64,000 nt of DNA from Streptomyces solicavernae (lineage in GTDB: Bacteria > Actinomycetota > Actinomycetes > Streptomycetales > Streptomycetaceae), in the NCBI RefSeq assembly GCF_029968095.1, contig NZ_JASCIR010000004.1, positions 62,001 through 126,000 of the forward strand. Direction: 5' to 3'. The notes beneath the pieces are model-generated. The model was not told where the DNA came from. It did not search any database and saw only the letters and a list, made by a program, of their open reading frames with translations. The translations under genes were made by a program, and so were the position numbers. Within the stretch, counting starts at the first letter, position 1. Each line of letters begins with the position of its first letter. This document shows, one piece after another, positions 27,038 to 36,098 of this stretch.

Positions 27038-27946
27038 TCAGCCGTTGGCCAGCGCCTGCAGCCGGTCGTACGCCCCGTTGAACCGGTTGTGGTCGCCCAC
27101 GATCGGGCCGGAGGACGTGTACTGCCACATCGTGTAGAAGCTCCAGCCCGCCGGAAGCTCCCCCGGCGTCGAGTTGTAGCGGGCGATCCACAGCGGATGG
27201 TTCGTGGCGAAGCCCGCGTAGTTGCCGGTGCAGGTCTTCCACCAGCTGGTCGCCGTGTAGATCACCGGATAGCGCCCGGTGCGGGTCTTGTAGCGGTTGA
27301 CGAAGTCCCAGATCCAGCTGACCATCCCGGCCTGCGACTTGCCGAAGCACTGGTTCCCGTACGGGTTCCACTCGATGTCGAGCGCCCCCGGCAGCGTCTT
27401 GCCGTCCCGCGACCAGCCGCCGCCGTGGTCGACGAAGTAGTCCGCCTGCGCAGCGCCGCTCGTCGTGTCCGGAGTGGCGAAGTGGTACGCGCCCCGGATC
27501 ATCCCGACGTTGTACGAGCCGTTGTACTGCTGCGCGAAGTACGGGTTCCGGTAGTACGTCCCCTCGGTCGCCTTCACGTACGCCCACTTGACGCCGCTGT
27601 TCCAGAGCGCCGGCCAGTTGACGTTGCCCTGGTGGCTGGAGACGTCCACGCCCTCCGTCTGGACGACGGCGGCGCGCGGGGCGCCGGGCGGCAGCGGGCC
27701 CTGGCCGTCGTGCTCGATCACGCCCATGCCCATGTACGCGCTGCCTCGCGGCGGCACGTCCCCGGCCGCCTGCGCGGTGGCGGGGTACGCGAATAACAGG
27801 GACAGAACGGTCAGGAGAACCGCGAGCGCCGACCGGCGGGAGCGGTGTGAGCGGTGTGAGCGGTGTGAGCGGAGGGAGCGGAGGGAGCGGAGGGAGCGGG
27901 GGGAGCGGTGCGGTCTGGTGGGGGATCCGGATCTGTGCACAGGCAT
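27038..27946 (-). CDS. Secreted GH25 lysozyme (N,O-acetylmuramidase-type), TTA-containing
   Basis: A 302-residue secreted enzyme. Residues 13-39 are an unusual Arg-Ser repeat (RSLRSLRSHRSHRS) that forms a very basic n-region, then a hydrophobic core (ALAVLLTVLSLLFAY) and a probable cleavage after ATAQA. The GH25 domain has Asp101 (GVDVSSHQG) and the Asp190/Glu192 pair (LDIEWN) and ends near IVGDHNRFNG. It cleaves the glycan of peptidoglycan. Codon 51 is TTA, within the signal peptide, suggesting bldA-dependent production. GGAGG is six bases before the ATG. Confidence 0.92.
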   Translation of the reverse strand: MPVHRSGSPTRPHRSPRSLRSLRSLRSHRSHRSHRSRRSALAVLLTVLSLLFAYPATAQAAGDVPPRGSAYMGMGVIEHDGQGPLPPGAPRAAVVQTEGVDVSSHQGNVNWPALWNSGVKWAYVKATEGTYYRNPYFAQQYNGSYNVGMIRGAYHFATPDTTSGAAQADYFVDHGGGWSRDGKTLPGALDIEWNPYGNQCFGKSQAGMVSWIWDFVNRYKTRTGRYPVIYTATSWWKTCTGNYAGFATNHPLWIARYNSTPGELPAGWSFYTMWQYTSSGPIVGDHNRFNGAYDRLQALANG

Positions 27947-28165
27947 GGCATGCCTCCGAAGGCCTCAAGAGTGCGGTGGGGGGACCTGGAACGAACCGGC
28001 GCCGAAGCAGTCGAACGTGTGCATGTCATACCCGACGCTACGCACGTAGAACCCCGTCCGGGAGAGAGTCCGAGGGCTGCCGATGGTCTACTCCTGCGGA
28101 ATACTGGCCGAGCTGCGGCGATCCGACGCCGCGTGCCGAAACTTTCAGGAACGGGAACCAGATTC

Positions 28166-28732
28166 ATGGCTGCTGACGTGCACGAGAGCGGCGGAGCGAG
28201 CGGAGCGGAGCCGCGCCCCGACACCAACGCGGACCGCGAAGGCGTGGACCACGAAGGCGCGGACCGCGAAGGTGCGGACGTCGAATTCCTCGCTCTCGAA
28301 CGCGAGTTGACCGTCTTCCTGCGCCGCGCCCGCGCCTCCTCCGGTGAGATGGCCCGCGCCGTCCACCCCGACCTGGAGCCCGCCGCGTACGGACTGCTCG
28401 TCCGTCTGGAGGAGGGCGGGCCGCAGCGGGCCACCGAACTCGCCGCGTACATCGGTGTCGGCAAGGCCACGATGAGCCGGCAGCTGCGGGCCCTGGAGGA
28501 GCTGGGCCTCGTCGCGCGCGACCCGGACCCGGTCGACGGGCGGGCCTCCCTGATGCGGCTCACCGAGGAGGGCCGGGCCCGCTACCGCACGGTCCGGGAC
28601 GCGCGCCGCGCGAAGTACGTGCAGCACCTCGCAGGCTGGGACCGGCGTGAGGTGGCCGAACTGGCCCGGCTGCTCGGCCAGCTGAACGACAGCGGCGACA
28701 GCGGCGACAGTGGCGACAGCTCCGAGAGCTGA
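28166..28732 (+). CDS. MarR family transcriptional regulator
   Basis: A 188-residue regulator. The N-terminal ~40 residues are acidic with tandem DxEGAD units. The MarR winged helix spans ~50-165, with recognition-helix motif GVGKATMSRQLRALEELGLV and wing DPVDGRASLMRLTEEG. The end is a Ser-Gly-Asp repeat (NDSGDSGDSGDSSES). It is divergent from the lysozyme gene across 220 bases and could control it, which is only positional evidence. Its stop is 11 bases from the convergent PP2C gene. Confidence 0.88.
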   Translation: MAADVHESGGASGAEPRPDTNADREGVDHEGADREGADVEFLALERELTVFLRRARASSGEMARAVHPDLEPAAYGLLVRLEEGGPQRATELAAYIGVGKATMSRQLRALEELGLVARDPDPVDGRASLMRLTEEGRARYRTVRDARRAKYVQHLAGWDRREVAELARLLGQLNDSGDSGDSGDSSES

Positions 28733-28743
28733 TCCCGCGCGGG

Positions 28744-29589
28744 TTACAGCTCGACGAACACCGCCGCCGCGTCGTCGTGCACCTTGCCGCGCGGCGCCGC
28801 CCGCCCCTGCGGGTCCGCGGACTCCAGCGCCCTGACCCGGTCGATCAACTCCTGCGGGCCCGCCTTCCGGAGCAGCGCCAGGCACTCCGGCCAGTCGCCC
28901 GCGCCGAACCGCTCCACCCAGCGCGCCGCCCCGTCCGTCAGCGCCGCGACACTGCGCACCCCGGCGCGCGCCCGCACCCCGCACACCGCGCGCCGGGCGA
29001 CCTCCGGGTCGGCCGCCGCCGTGAAGAAGCCGCCCTCCGCGTTCCGCAGCGCCTCCACCCCGGCGACGTACTCCCGTGCCGCCGCGGCCCGTTCGGGCGA
29101 GCCCTCGGGCAGGGCGCGTACGGCGGAGCGCAGCCGGTCGATCTCCGGGGGCAGGGTGTCGAGGCGCCCGTCGAGGACCGGGGTGACCGTGCCGTCGGCC
29201 GCCTCCACCAGCAATGCCGAGTCGGACAGGACCAGATGCTCGACCCGCTCCTCGTCCCACCGCACGAGCACCACGGTGGCCTGCGGCGTGCGGGAGTGAG
29301 AAAGGTCACAGGTTAGGCGGTGGGCTTCGGCGGTACGCGCGATGGCCTCGGCCAGGACCTCCCGCAAGCCCAGATCCCGCCGCGAACCGGACAGTTCACC
29401 GAGGGCGCCGCCCAGGCGGGCCGTGAACCAGGGGACGGAATGCAGACAGCCGTAGTCCCCGGCCGGCGGCGTGACCCCGTCGAGCAGGACCAGGGTTCCC
29501 CCCTTGCCGGAAGCGGGGAGCGCGACCGAGGCGTAGTCCTCGTTGGGGCGCCCCGGGTCGCCGGGCTCCGTGGCCAGTTCGATGCGCAT
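28744..29589 (-). CDS. PP2C-family protein phosphatase-like protein
   Basis: A 281-residue protein with the PP2C layout: an N-terminal GRPNEDYASV motif supplying a metal-binding Asp, LVLLDGVTPP for the second metal Asp, and LVLSDSALLVE. A C-terminal VAALTDGAARWVE and the final KVHDDAAAVFVEL supply further Asp residues. Such enzymes dephosphorylate Ser/Thr proteins. It starts at the ATG of MRIELATEPG; longer in-frame starts run into unrelated sequence. Neighbouring regulators offer no clear substrate. Confidence 0.83.
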   Translation of the reverse strand: MRIELATEPGDPGRPNEDYASVALPASGKGGTLVLLDGVTPPAGDYGCLHSVPWFTARLGGALGELSGSRRDLGLREVLAEAIARTAEAHRLTCDLSHSRTPQATVVLVRWDEERVEHLVLSDSALLVEAADGTVTPVLDGRLDTLPPEIDRLRSAVRALPEGSPERAAAAREYVAGVEALRNAEGGFFTAAADPEVARRAVCGVRARAGVRSVAALTDGAARWVERFGAGDWPECLALLRKAGPQELIDRVRALESADPQGRAAPRGKVHDDAAAVFVEL

Positions 29590-29939
29590 ACGGCCAGTCT
29601 GCACGAGCTCTGCACACGACGGGACTTGGGCGGGCCCGGAGCCCGGATGGGCGGCCCGAACGCCGGGTTTCCGCCGGATTGATAGCCTCCGGGCAGCGAG
29701 CGGCGGGGCATCCTGCCAAAGCGGGCCCGGCCCGTCCAACCGGCGCTCCGCGTGCGGTCGATGCGTGTTCCAGGGGAACTTGCCGGGGCCCTCCCGTCGA
29801 TGTTCACTCCTTCGGGTGGCCCGGCGGAGGATGGGCGACCACTGCTCAACCGCACTGGAATGGTCATGAGCCGTACCAGAGGGGCCTGGTGCCGACCCGT
29901 CGTCACCCGCGCCCCCGGTGAGGAACGAGAACTTCAAGA
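29590..29939. other. Divergent intergenic region between the PP2C gene and the conservon
   Basis: 350 bases with no supported gene. A GATAGCCT word near 29681-29688 could be a -10 box for a long conservon leader. GGTGAGGAACGAG near the right end supplies the ribosome site of the sensor gene. No clear inverted repeat was found. Confidence 0.4.
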
Positions 29940-32900
29940 ATGCGAGCACGGGTGCAGATGAAGCGGCCTCGGGGCAAGGGCGACAAGGCCGCGGCGCGGC
30001 CCGTGGACGCCGAGGGCGCGACCTCCGAGGCGCGCGCCAACACACCTGAGAGCACCGGGACACCTGAGAGCACAGGCACGCCTGAGAGCACCGGGACACC
30101 CGAGAGCACAGGGACACCCGAGAGCACAGGGACACCCCAGAGCCCCGGCACACCCGAGAGCCCCCAGGGCGCCGCCGCCCAGCGGTCGCAGCCCGAATCC
30201 GCGGGCCGCCGCAAGCGGGTCCGCAACCGCCTGGTCGTGGCCGTCGCCGTGGTCGCCGCCACCGTCGCGGGCGCGGGCGCACCCGGCATCACCGCCTCCT
30301 CCGCGCAGCTCGCCGAGTCCCAGGAACTCGTCACGTTCGCCGAACTCACCAAGAGCGCGGTCACCCTGGCCCACGTCCTCGCCGACGAGCGCGACGAGGT
30401 CACCGCCCACATCGCCGCCGGCCGCCCCACCGACGCCGCCGCCCTGGACGCGCTGCTCGACGACCGCGGCACGGTCGACCGCCGCATCAAGGAAGTACGA
30501 GCCGAGGCCCCCGCCGCGCTCCGCAAGGACCTCGACGCCCTCGAACAGGTCCGCCGCAGCGCCACCGAGGGCAAGGGCACCGCCCTCGACGCGCACGACG
30601 CCTACAGCAAGGCCATCGGCGAACTGCACGCCCTCGTCGAGGACCTGGCCGAGCGGCTGCCGGCCCGCGCGGGCTCCGGCGCCCGTGCGCTCGCCGACCT
30701 GGACCGCGCCGTCGAGCAGGCCGGCGCCACCCGCGGCCTGCTGCTCGCCGCCCTCGCCACGCCCCGCGACCCGGCCGGCGGCATCGACCCGGTCACCGGC
30801 CGCCCGCAGACCGCGGCCAGTGTCAACTCCCGCAACCGCAACGCCCTCGTGGCCGCCGCACAGCAGGCCCGGGTCAGCGAACAGGCCGCCCGCGCCGACT
30901 TCGAGCGCGCCGCCCCCGACGCCGACCGCGCCAAGCTCGGCTCCACGGTCACCGGACCCGACGTCGCCACCGCCGAGCGGTACCTGGCCCGGCTCACCGA
31001 CCAGCCCACGCTCTCCGCCGCCGAACTCCGCTACGACCGCAGGCGGGTGGAGGCCGCGCTCTCCGCCCGCGTCGAGCAGCTGCGCAGCGTCGAGAACACC
31101 CTGAGCGCGGAGCGCGTCGAGAGCCTGTCGGCCCTCCGCGACGACGACGTCACCGCCCTCGAAGTGCGCATCGCGCTCGTCGGCGTCCTGCTCCTTCTCG
31201 CCGTCGGCATCGCCACCGCGGTCGCCCGTACGCTGACCCGCCCGCTCGCCGTCCTCCGGCTCGGCTCCGCCCGGCTCGCCGAGACCCCGGCCACGGACGA
31301 GCCGATCCGCTTCACCGGCCGCAACGACGAGTTCGCCGCCGTCGTCCGCTCCGTCAACACGCTGCACGCACACACCCAGCGCCTGCAGGAGCGGCTGACG
31401 TTCCTGGAGGGCGACCGCAAGCACCTGGTCGGGCAGCGCGAGAAGCTCGCCGACGAGCGCGAGGAGCTGCGCGAACAGCTCGACGAGGCCATCGCCGCGG
31501 CGGAGCGGACCGGCAAGGACGGCGACGGCACCGTCGTCCAGCTGGCCCTGCGCAACCTCACGCTCGTGGAGCGCCAGCTCGGCGTGATCGAGAACCTGGA
31601 GGAGCGCGAGCAGGACCCCGACCGCCTCGGCACCCTCTTCAAGCTCGACCACTTCGCCACGGTCATGCGCCGCCACAGCGAGAACCTGCTGGTCCTCGCG
31701 GGCGCCGAGCACCGCGACAGCCACCCCGGACCGGTCCCGCTGGTCGACGTCGTACGGGCGGCCGTCAGCGAGATCGACGCGTACGACCGGGTCCGCATCG
31801 CAGCCCTGCCGCCGCACGCGCACCTCGCGGGCTCCACGGCCGACGACATCAGCCACCTGGTCGCCGAACTCCTGGAGAACGCCACCACGTTCTCCCCGCC
31901 GGACTCCGCCGTCGAAGCCTCCGGCTGGCTCCTGGAGAGCGGCGACGTCACGCTCTCGGTACGCGACGAGGGCATCGGCCTGCCCGAGGACCGCCTGCGC
32001 GAACTCAACGCCCGCCTCGCCGGGTTCGATCCGCTTCAGCCGTACGAGCCCGTGGGCGAGGGCGCCGAAGGGCTGGGGCTCGGCCTGTACGTCGTGGCCC
32101 GGCTCGCCGCCCGGCACGGACTGCGGGTCGAGCTGCGCGAGCAGAAGCAGGGCGGCCTCGCGGCGCTGGTGGTGCTGCCCGCGTCGATCCTCGCCGCCGC
32201 CCCGGCCGAGGCGGCCCCGCAGCACACGGCGGCGGTCACGGCGGTGCCGCAGGTACGGCTGCCGGGCGCGGAGGCGGAGGCCAACTCCCATGCCCTGGAC
32301 CGGCGTGCGCCGGAGGACGAGCAGGACCGGTTCGAGGAGGCCGACGCGGCCGACGAGGCCGTCGCGGCCGACCCGTTCATCCGCGCGGCGGAGCAGGCCT
32401 TCGACGAGGCGGCGGCCGGGCCGGACGCGGATGCCGACGACTCGCTGGACACCTCGTTCGACACCTCGCCGGACGACTCGTACGAACCGCCGTACGCGGA
32501 GACCGAGTTCGGGACCGGCGACCTCACGCCGAGCGCCACCCCCGAACACGCTCCCGAGCCCGAGCCCGAACACGCCCCGGAGCCCGCCCCCGAGCCGGGG
32601 CACACCTCCGAGCCCGAGCCCGAGCCCGAGCCCGTACCGCAGAGCACACCGGCCGACCTCGACGACCCGCTCTCCCCGGAAGCCGAGGCCGACCGCGAAC
32701 TCCTCGGCGAGGAGCGGAAGGCGGCGGACGGCTCCGGCCACCGTGACGCACTGGCGGACGCGGCGGACGCGGCGGAGGCGGACGCCGAGGCCCCCGAGCC
32801 CCTGCCCGCGCCGGCGACCGAGTCCGCGCTCACGCCCGAGCCGGACGACCGCCACGAACGCGCCGCCGACGCCGGAGACGGAGACGGAGCCGGAGCCGGA

Positions 32901-33257
32901 GCCGCCGAAACCGTCCCGCACCAGGCCACGCGCGAGCAGCGAGACGCCCTGCTTCGGCGAGACGCCCTGCCGCAGCGGGAGCGCACCACCGAGACGGGGC
33001 TGCCCATGCGCACGCCCAAGGCCACCGGGCCCGCCCCCGAGCCCGTGGCCCCTCGGCGCTCCGTCGACCCGGAGGAGCTGCGCCGCAGGCTCGGCAGCTT
33101 CCACCGGGGAGCCAACTCCGGCCGCCGAGACGTGAATGCCGAACTCGCCGAGCGGACCACCCGGTCCGAAGCCGGTGACGACGTGCCCCCCGGGGAGGTG
33201 CCCGACCGGGCGACCCGGACCGATCAGGGGGACCCAGCCGAGGAGGCCCGCAGTTGA
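29940..33257 (+). CDS. cvnA: Conservon sensor-kinase-like protein (CvnA type)
   Basis: A 1105-residue membrane protein. After a basic start come tandem TPESTG units (~33-65), a membrane segment (~95-118), a nitrate/nitrite-sensing-like helical extracellular domain to ~405, a second membrane segment (VALIGVLLLLAVGIATAV-like), HAMP, and a kinase-type ATPase (LVAELLENATTFSPP, DEGIGLPEDRL, GLGLGLYVVARLA). The H-box region reads LDHFATVMRRHSENLL, as in other CvnA proteins, which may not autophosphorylate classically. The last ~380 residues are an acidic, Pro-rich tail. The next three genes overlap in series, the conservon hallmark. Confidence 0.93.
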   Translation: MRARVQMKRPRGKGDKAAARPVDAEGATSEARANTPESTGTPESTGTPESTGTPESTGTPESTGTPQSPGTPESPQGAAAQRSQPESAGRRKRVRNRLVVAVAVVAATVAGAGAPGITASSAQLAESQELVTFAELTKSAVTLAHVLADERDEVTAHIAAGRPTDAAALDALLDDRGTVDRRIKEVRAEAPAALRKDLDALEQVRRSATEGKGTALDAHDAYSKAIGELHALVEDLAERLPARAGSGARALADLDRAVEQAGATRGLLLAALATPRDPAGGIDPVTGRPQTAASVNSRNRNALVAAAQQARVSEQAARADFERAAPDADRAKLGSTVTGPDVATAERYLARLTDQPTLSAAELRYDRRRVEAALSARVEQLRSVENTLSAERVESLSALRDDDVTALEVRIALVGVLLLLAVGIATAVARTLTRPLAVLRLGSARLAETPATDEPIRFTGRNDEFAAVVRSVNTLHAHTQRLQERLTFLEGDRKHLVGQREKLADEREELREQLDEAIAAAERTGKDGDGTVVQLALRNLTLVERQLGVIENLEEREQDPDRLGTLFKLDHFATVMRRHSENLLVLAGAEHRDSHPGPVPLVDVVRAAVSEIDAYDRVRIAALPPHAHLAGSTADDISHLVAELLENATTFSPPDSAVEASGWLLESGDVTLSVRDEGIGLPEDRLRELNARLAGFDPLQPYEPVGEGAEGLGLGLYVVARLAARHGLRVELREQKQGGLAALVVLPASILAAAPAEAAPQHTAAVTAVPQVRLPGAEAEANSHALDRRAPEDEQDRFEEADAADEAVAADPFIRAAEQAFDEAAAGPDADADDSLDTSFDTSPDDSYEPPYAETEFGTGDLTPSATPEHAPEPEPEHAPEPAPEPGHTSEPEPEPEPVPQSTPADLDDPLSPEAEADRELLGEERKAADGSGHRDALADAADAAEADAEAPEPLPAPATESALTPEPDDRHERAADAGDGDGAGAGAAETVPHQATREQRDALLRRDALPQRERTTETGLPMRTPKATGPAPEPVAPRRSVDPEELRRRLGSFHRGANSGRRDVNAELAERTTRSEAGDDVPPGEVPDRATRTDQGDPAEEARS

Positions 33258-33745
33258 CCGCACCCAGTACGTCCCGTGCGTACCGTCTCAGCAGCGAAGC
33301 CCAGAACCTGCACTGGCTGCTCGACAACCTGGTCCGGGAGGTGCCCGGACTGCAGTCGGTGGCCGTGGTCTCGTCCGACGGGCTGCTGCTGCTCTCCTCC
33401 GACCCGGAGGTGAACGCCGCGGCCCAGGAGCCGCGGGCCGCCGCCGGACCGAAGGGGTCGAGCGCCGACCTCGCCACGATCGTCTCCGGCATCGGCAGCC
33501 TCACCATCGGGGCGGCCAAGCTGATGGACGGCGGCGGCATCAAGCAGACCGTGGTCGCCATGGACGAGGGCAGCCTCTTCGTCATGTCGATCAGTGACGG
33601 CTCGCTGCTCGGCGTGCACGCCGCGCCGGAGTGCGACGTGAGCGTGGTCGCGTACCACATGGCACTCTTCGTCGGCCGCGCCGGACACGTCCTGACCCCC
33701 GAACTCCGCAGCGAGCTGCGGCAGTCGATGGAGGGCGGACGGTGA
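33254..33745 (+). CDS. cvnB: Roadblock/LC7 domain protein (CvnB type)
   Basis: A 163-residue protein with the roadblock fold: LHWLLDNLVREVPGLQSVAVVSSDGLLL, then a central helix and the strand GSLFVMSISDGSLLGVHA. In conservons this protein is thought to act with the GTPase, possibly as a GAP-like regulator. The TTG start overlaps the sensor stop (TTGA). Residues 58-70 are an Ala-rich insertion. Confidence 0.94.
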   Translation: MTAPSTSRAYRLSSEAQNLHWLLDNLVREVPGLQSVAVVSSDGLLLLSSDPEVNAAAQEPRAAAGPKGSSADLATIVSGIGSLTIGAAKLMDGGGIKQTVVAMDEGSLFVMSISDGSLLGVHAAPECDVSVVAYHMALFVGRAGHVLTPELRSELRQSMEGGR

Positions 33746-34149
33746 CCGCCGCGGGCGCCGCCGCGCCGCTGCCGGTGCGCGGCCGGGGACGCAGGCCCGC
33801 GCGGGTCCGCCCGTACTCGCTCACCGGCGGCCGTACGCGCTTCGCGCACGTGCTGCTCGTCGAGACCTTCGTCGCCGCGAGCCAGGCGCCCGGGGGCGAG
33901 GAGCGGCCGGCCGTGGCGCCGCGCGGCCGGGGCGTGGCCGAGATGCGGGCGATCGTCGAGGTGTGCCGCAGGATGCGCACCGTCGCCGAGATAGCCGCAC
34001 TCCTGAAGATGCCGCTCGGCGTGGTCCGGGTCCTCCTCAGCGACCTCGCCGACCAGGGAAGGATCCGGGTGTACGGCACCGGGCACGGGCCAGGACAGCC
34101 GGACCGCGCACTGCTCGAAAGGGTGCTGGGTGGACTCCGCCGCCTCTGA
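33742..34149 (+). CDS. cvnC: DUF742 protein (CvnC type)
   Basis: A 135-residue protein with the DUF742 signature VRPYSLTGGRTR near residue 20 and a winged-helix-like C-terminal half (RMRTVAEIAALLKMPLGVVRVLLSDLADQGRIRV). Its function in the conservon complex is not established. The GTG start overlaps the roadblock stop by four bases, and its end overlaps the GTPase gene by 20 bases. Confidence 0.93.
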   Translation: MTAAGAAAPLPVRGRGRRPARVRPYSLTGGRTRFAHVLLVETFVAASQAPGGEERPAVAPRGRGVAEMRAIVEVCRRMRTVAEIAALLKMPLGVVRVLLSDLADQGRIRVYGTGHGPGQPDRALLERVLGGLRRL

Positions 34150-34777
34150 CACGCTCGCCGCACACGAACCGGCCGCGCTCCCCGAGGAAGAGGGAGCGCA
34201 GCCCTGGCAGTCCGACCTCAGCCGGGCCCCCATATCCACGAAGATCGTGGTCGCGGGCGGCTTCGGCGCGGGCAAGACCACCCTCGTCGGCGCCGTCTCC
34301 GAGATCAGCCCGCTGCGCACCGAGTCCCTGATGACCGAGGCGAGCGCCGCGACCGGGGACGACGATCTGGGCCCGGTCCCGCAGAAGGCCACGACCACGG
34401 TCGCCATGGACTTCGGCCGGATCACGCTCGACGACGACCTGGTCCTGTATCTCTTCGGCACGCCCGGCCAGGCCCGGTTCTGGTTCATGTGGGACGACCT
34501 GGTGCGCGGCGCGGTCGGCGTGGTCGTGCTCGCCGACACCCGCCGCCTGGACGACTGCTTCCCCGCCCTGGACTACGTGGAGGGCTGCGGCCTTCCCTAC
34601 GTGGTGGCCGTCAACCACTTCGACGGCTCCGAGCGGTTCGAGGCCGACGAGGTGCGCGAGGCGCTCGACGTGCCCGCGCATGTGCCGGTCCTGGTCATGG
34701 ACGCGCGCCGCCGGATCAGCGTCGTCGAGACGCTGCTCGCCCTCGTGCGGCACGCCTGCGACAACGCCCCGGAGTAG
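34130..34777 (+). CDS. cvnD: Conservon small GTPase (CvnD type)
   Basis: A 215-residue Ras-like GTP-binding protein: G1 GGFGAGKTT, G3 GTPGQARFWFMW and a G4-like NHFD. The GTPGQ motif is typical of the MglA/Arf-like bacterial group. It should switch between GDP and GTP forms at the membrane-associated sensor. GTG start inside the preceding gene. Confidence 0.95.
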   Translation: MDSAASDTLAAHEPAALPEEEGAQPWQSDLSRAPISTKIVVAGGFGAGKTTLVGAVSEISPLRTESLMTEASAATGDDDLGPVPQKATTTVAMDFGRITLDDDLVLYLFGTPGQARFWFMWDDLVRGAVGVVVLADTRRLDDCFPALDYVEGCGLPYVVAVNHFDGSERFEADEVREALDVPAHVPVLVMDARRRISVVETLLALVRHACDNAPE

Positions 34778-34781
34778 CCGT

Positions 34782-36032
34782 ATGCGGAAGATCCTCATCG
34801 CCGGAGCCGGCCAGTCCGGTCTCCAGCTCGCCCTGGGACTCCAGGCGCAGGGGTACGAGGTCACCCTCATGTCCCACCGCACCGCCGACGAGATCCGCGC
34901 GGGCCGGGTCACGTCCACACAAGTGCTCTTCCCCACCGCCCTGCAGCACGAGCGGGACCTCAGGCTGAACTTCTGGGAGTCCCAGGCCCCGGACATCGAG
35001 GCGCTCGGCGTCACCGTCGCCGCCCCCGACAGCCACGACCCCGGCCCCGCCCACCGCGCCGTCGACTGGCTCGGCCCGCTCGACGGCGCCGCCCAGTCCG
35101 TGGACCACCGGGTGAAGCTGGCCGGCTGGCTGGACACGTTCGCGCAGCGCGGCGGCCGGCTGGTCATCCACGGCGCGGCCGTCTCCGACCTGGACCACCT
35201 CTCCCGCCTGTACGACCTGGTCCTGGTGGCGTCCGGCAAGGGCGAGCTGGTCGACCTCTTCGACCGCGACCCGGCCCACTCCCCGTACACCCGGCCCCAG
35301 CGCTCCCTCGCCGTCTCGTACGTGCACGGGCTCGCGCCGCGCCCCGACGGGCCCGGGACGGGACAGCTCCGGCTGACCATGGTGCCGGGGGTGGGCGAGC
35401 TGATCGTCATGCCGACGCTCACGACCTCGGGCCCGGCCGACATCCTGTTCTGGGAGGGGGTGCCGGGCGGCCCGGTCGACGCGTTCCGCGGCGTCGCCGG
35501 CCCGGCGGAGCACCTGGCCCTGACCCTGTCCCTGATGGAGCGGCACACGCCGTGGGAGTACGCGCGGGCCGTCAAGGCCGAACTCACGGACGGCGGCTCC
35601 ACGCTGGCCGGCCGTTACCCGCCCGTCGTGCGCAACCCGGTCGCCGTGCTGCCCTCCGGCGGGCTTGTCCTGGGCGTCGGCGACGCCGTGGTCACCAACG
35701 ACCCGCTCACCGGCCAGGGCGCCAACGCGGCCGCCAAGTGCGCCGCCGCGTACCTCGCCGCGATCCTGGAACACGGCGACCGGCCGTTCGACGAGGCGTG
35801 GATGCGCACGGCCTTCGACCGCTACTGGGGGCCGGTGGGCCGCCCCACGACCCGCTGGACCAATGCGATGCTGGCCCCGCTGCCTGCGCATGCGGTGGGC
35901 CTGCTCGCCGCGGCGTCCGATCACCCCGAGGTGGCCCGTCGGTTCGCGAACGGCTTCGACGACCCGTCGGACTTCGAGCACTATTTCTACGACCCGGCGC
36001 GCACGGAAAGCTACTTGGCGACGCTGACCTGA
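34782..36032 (+). CDS. Styrene-monooxygenase/indole-monooxygenase-type flavoprotein
   Basis: A 416-residue FAD-dependent protein with the N-terminal dinucleotide-binding motif LIAGAGQSGLQLALGL and a C-terminal GVGDAVVTNDPLTGQGANAAAKCA segment that contacts FAD. This is the StyA-like group, which needs a separate flavin reductase; none is encoded nearby. It follows the GTPase after 4 bases, where many conservons have a cytochrome P450 instead, so an oxygenase may be the output or effector of the system. The stop codon lies inside a terminator hairpin. Confidence 0.88.
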   Translation: MRKILIAGAGQSGLQLALGLQAQGYEVTLMSHRTADEIRAGRVTSTQVLFPTALQHERDLRLNFWESQAPDIEALGVTVAAPDSHDPGPAHRAVDWLGPLDGAAQSVDHRVKLAGWLDTFAQRGGRLVIHGAAVSDLDHLSRLYDLVLVASGKGELVDLFDRDPAHSPYTRPQRSLAVSYVHGLAPRPDGPGTGQLRLTMVPGVGELIVMPTLTTSGPADILFWEGVPGGPVDAFRGVAGPAEHLALTLSLMERHTPWEYARAVKAELTDGGSTLAGRYPPVVRNPVAVLPSGGLVLGVGDAVVTNDPLTGQGANAAAKCAAAYLAAILEHGDRPFDEAWMRTAFDRYWGPVGRPTTRWTNAMLAPLPAHAVGLLAAASDHPEVARRFANGFDDPSDFEHYFYDPARTESYLATLT

Positions 36033-36053
36033 GCCCGCTGGATCCGGGCTCAG
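36029..36053 (+). terminator. Terminator of the conservon operon
   Basis: CTGAGCCCG (36029-36037) pairs with CGGGCTCAG (36045-36053) around a seven-base loop. The stem includes the monooxygenase TGA stop codon. Confidence 0.75.
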
Positions 36054-36098
36054 GATGCGTGCCCCGACAGGGGCGGGGAGGGCCACCCGGCCGGGGGA

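Noticed and set aside
27089-27796. Plus-strand frame opposite the lysozyme gene
   Set aside because: High-GC antisense shadow without a ribosome site or family motifs.
30685-31104. Extra frame inside the conservon sensor gene
   Set aside because: Low-complexity Pro/Ser/Arg sequence in a shifted frame of cvnA.
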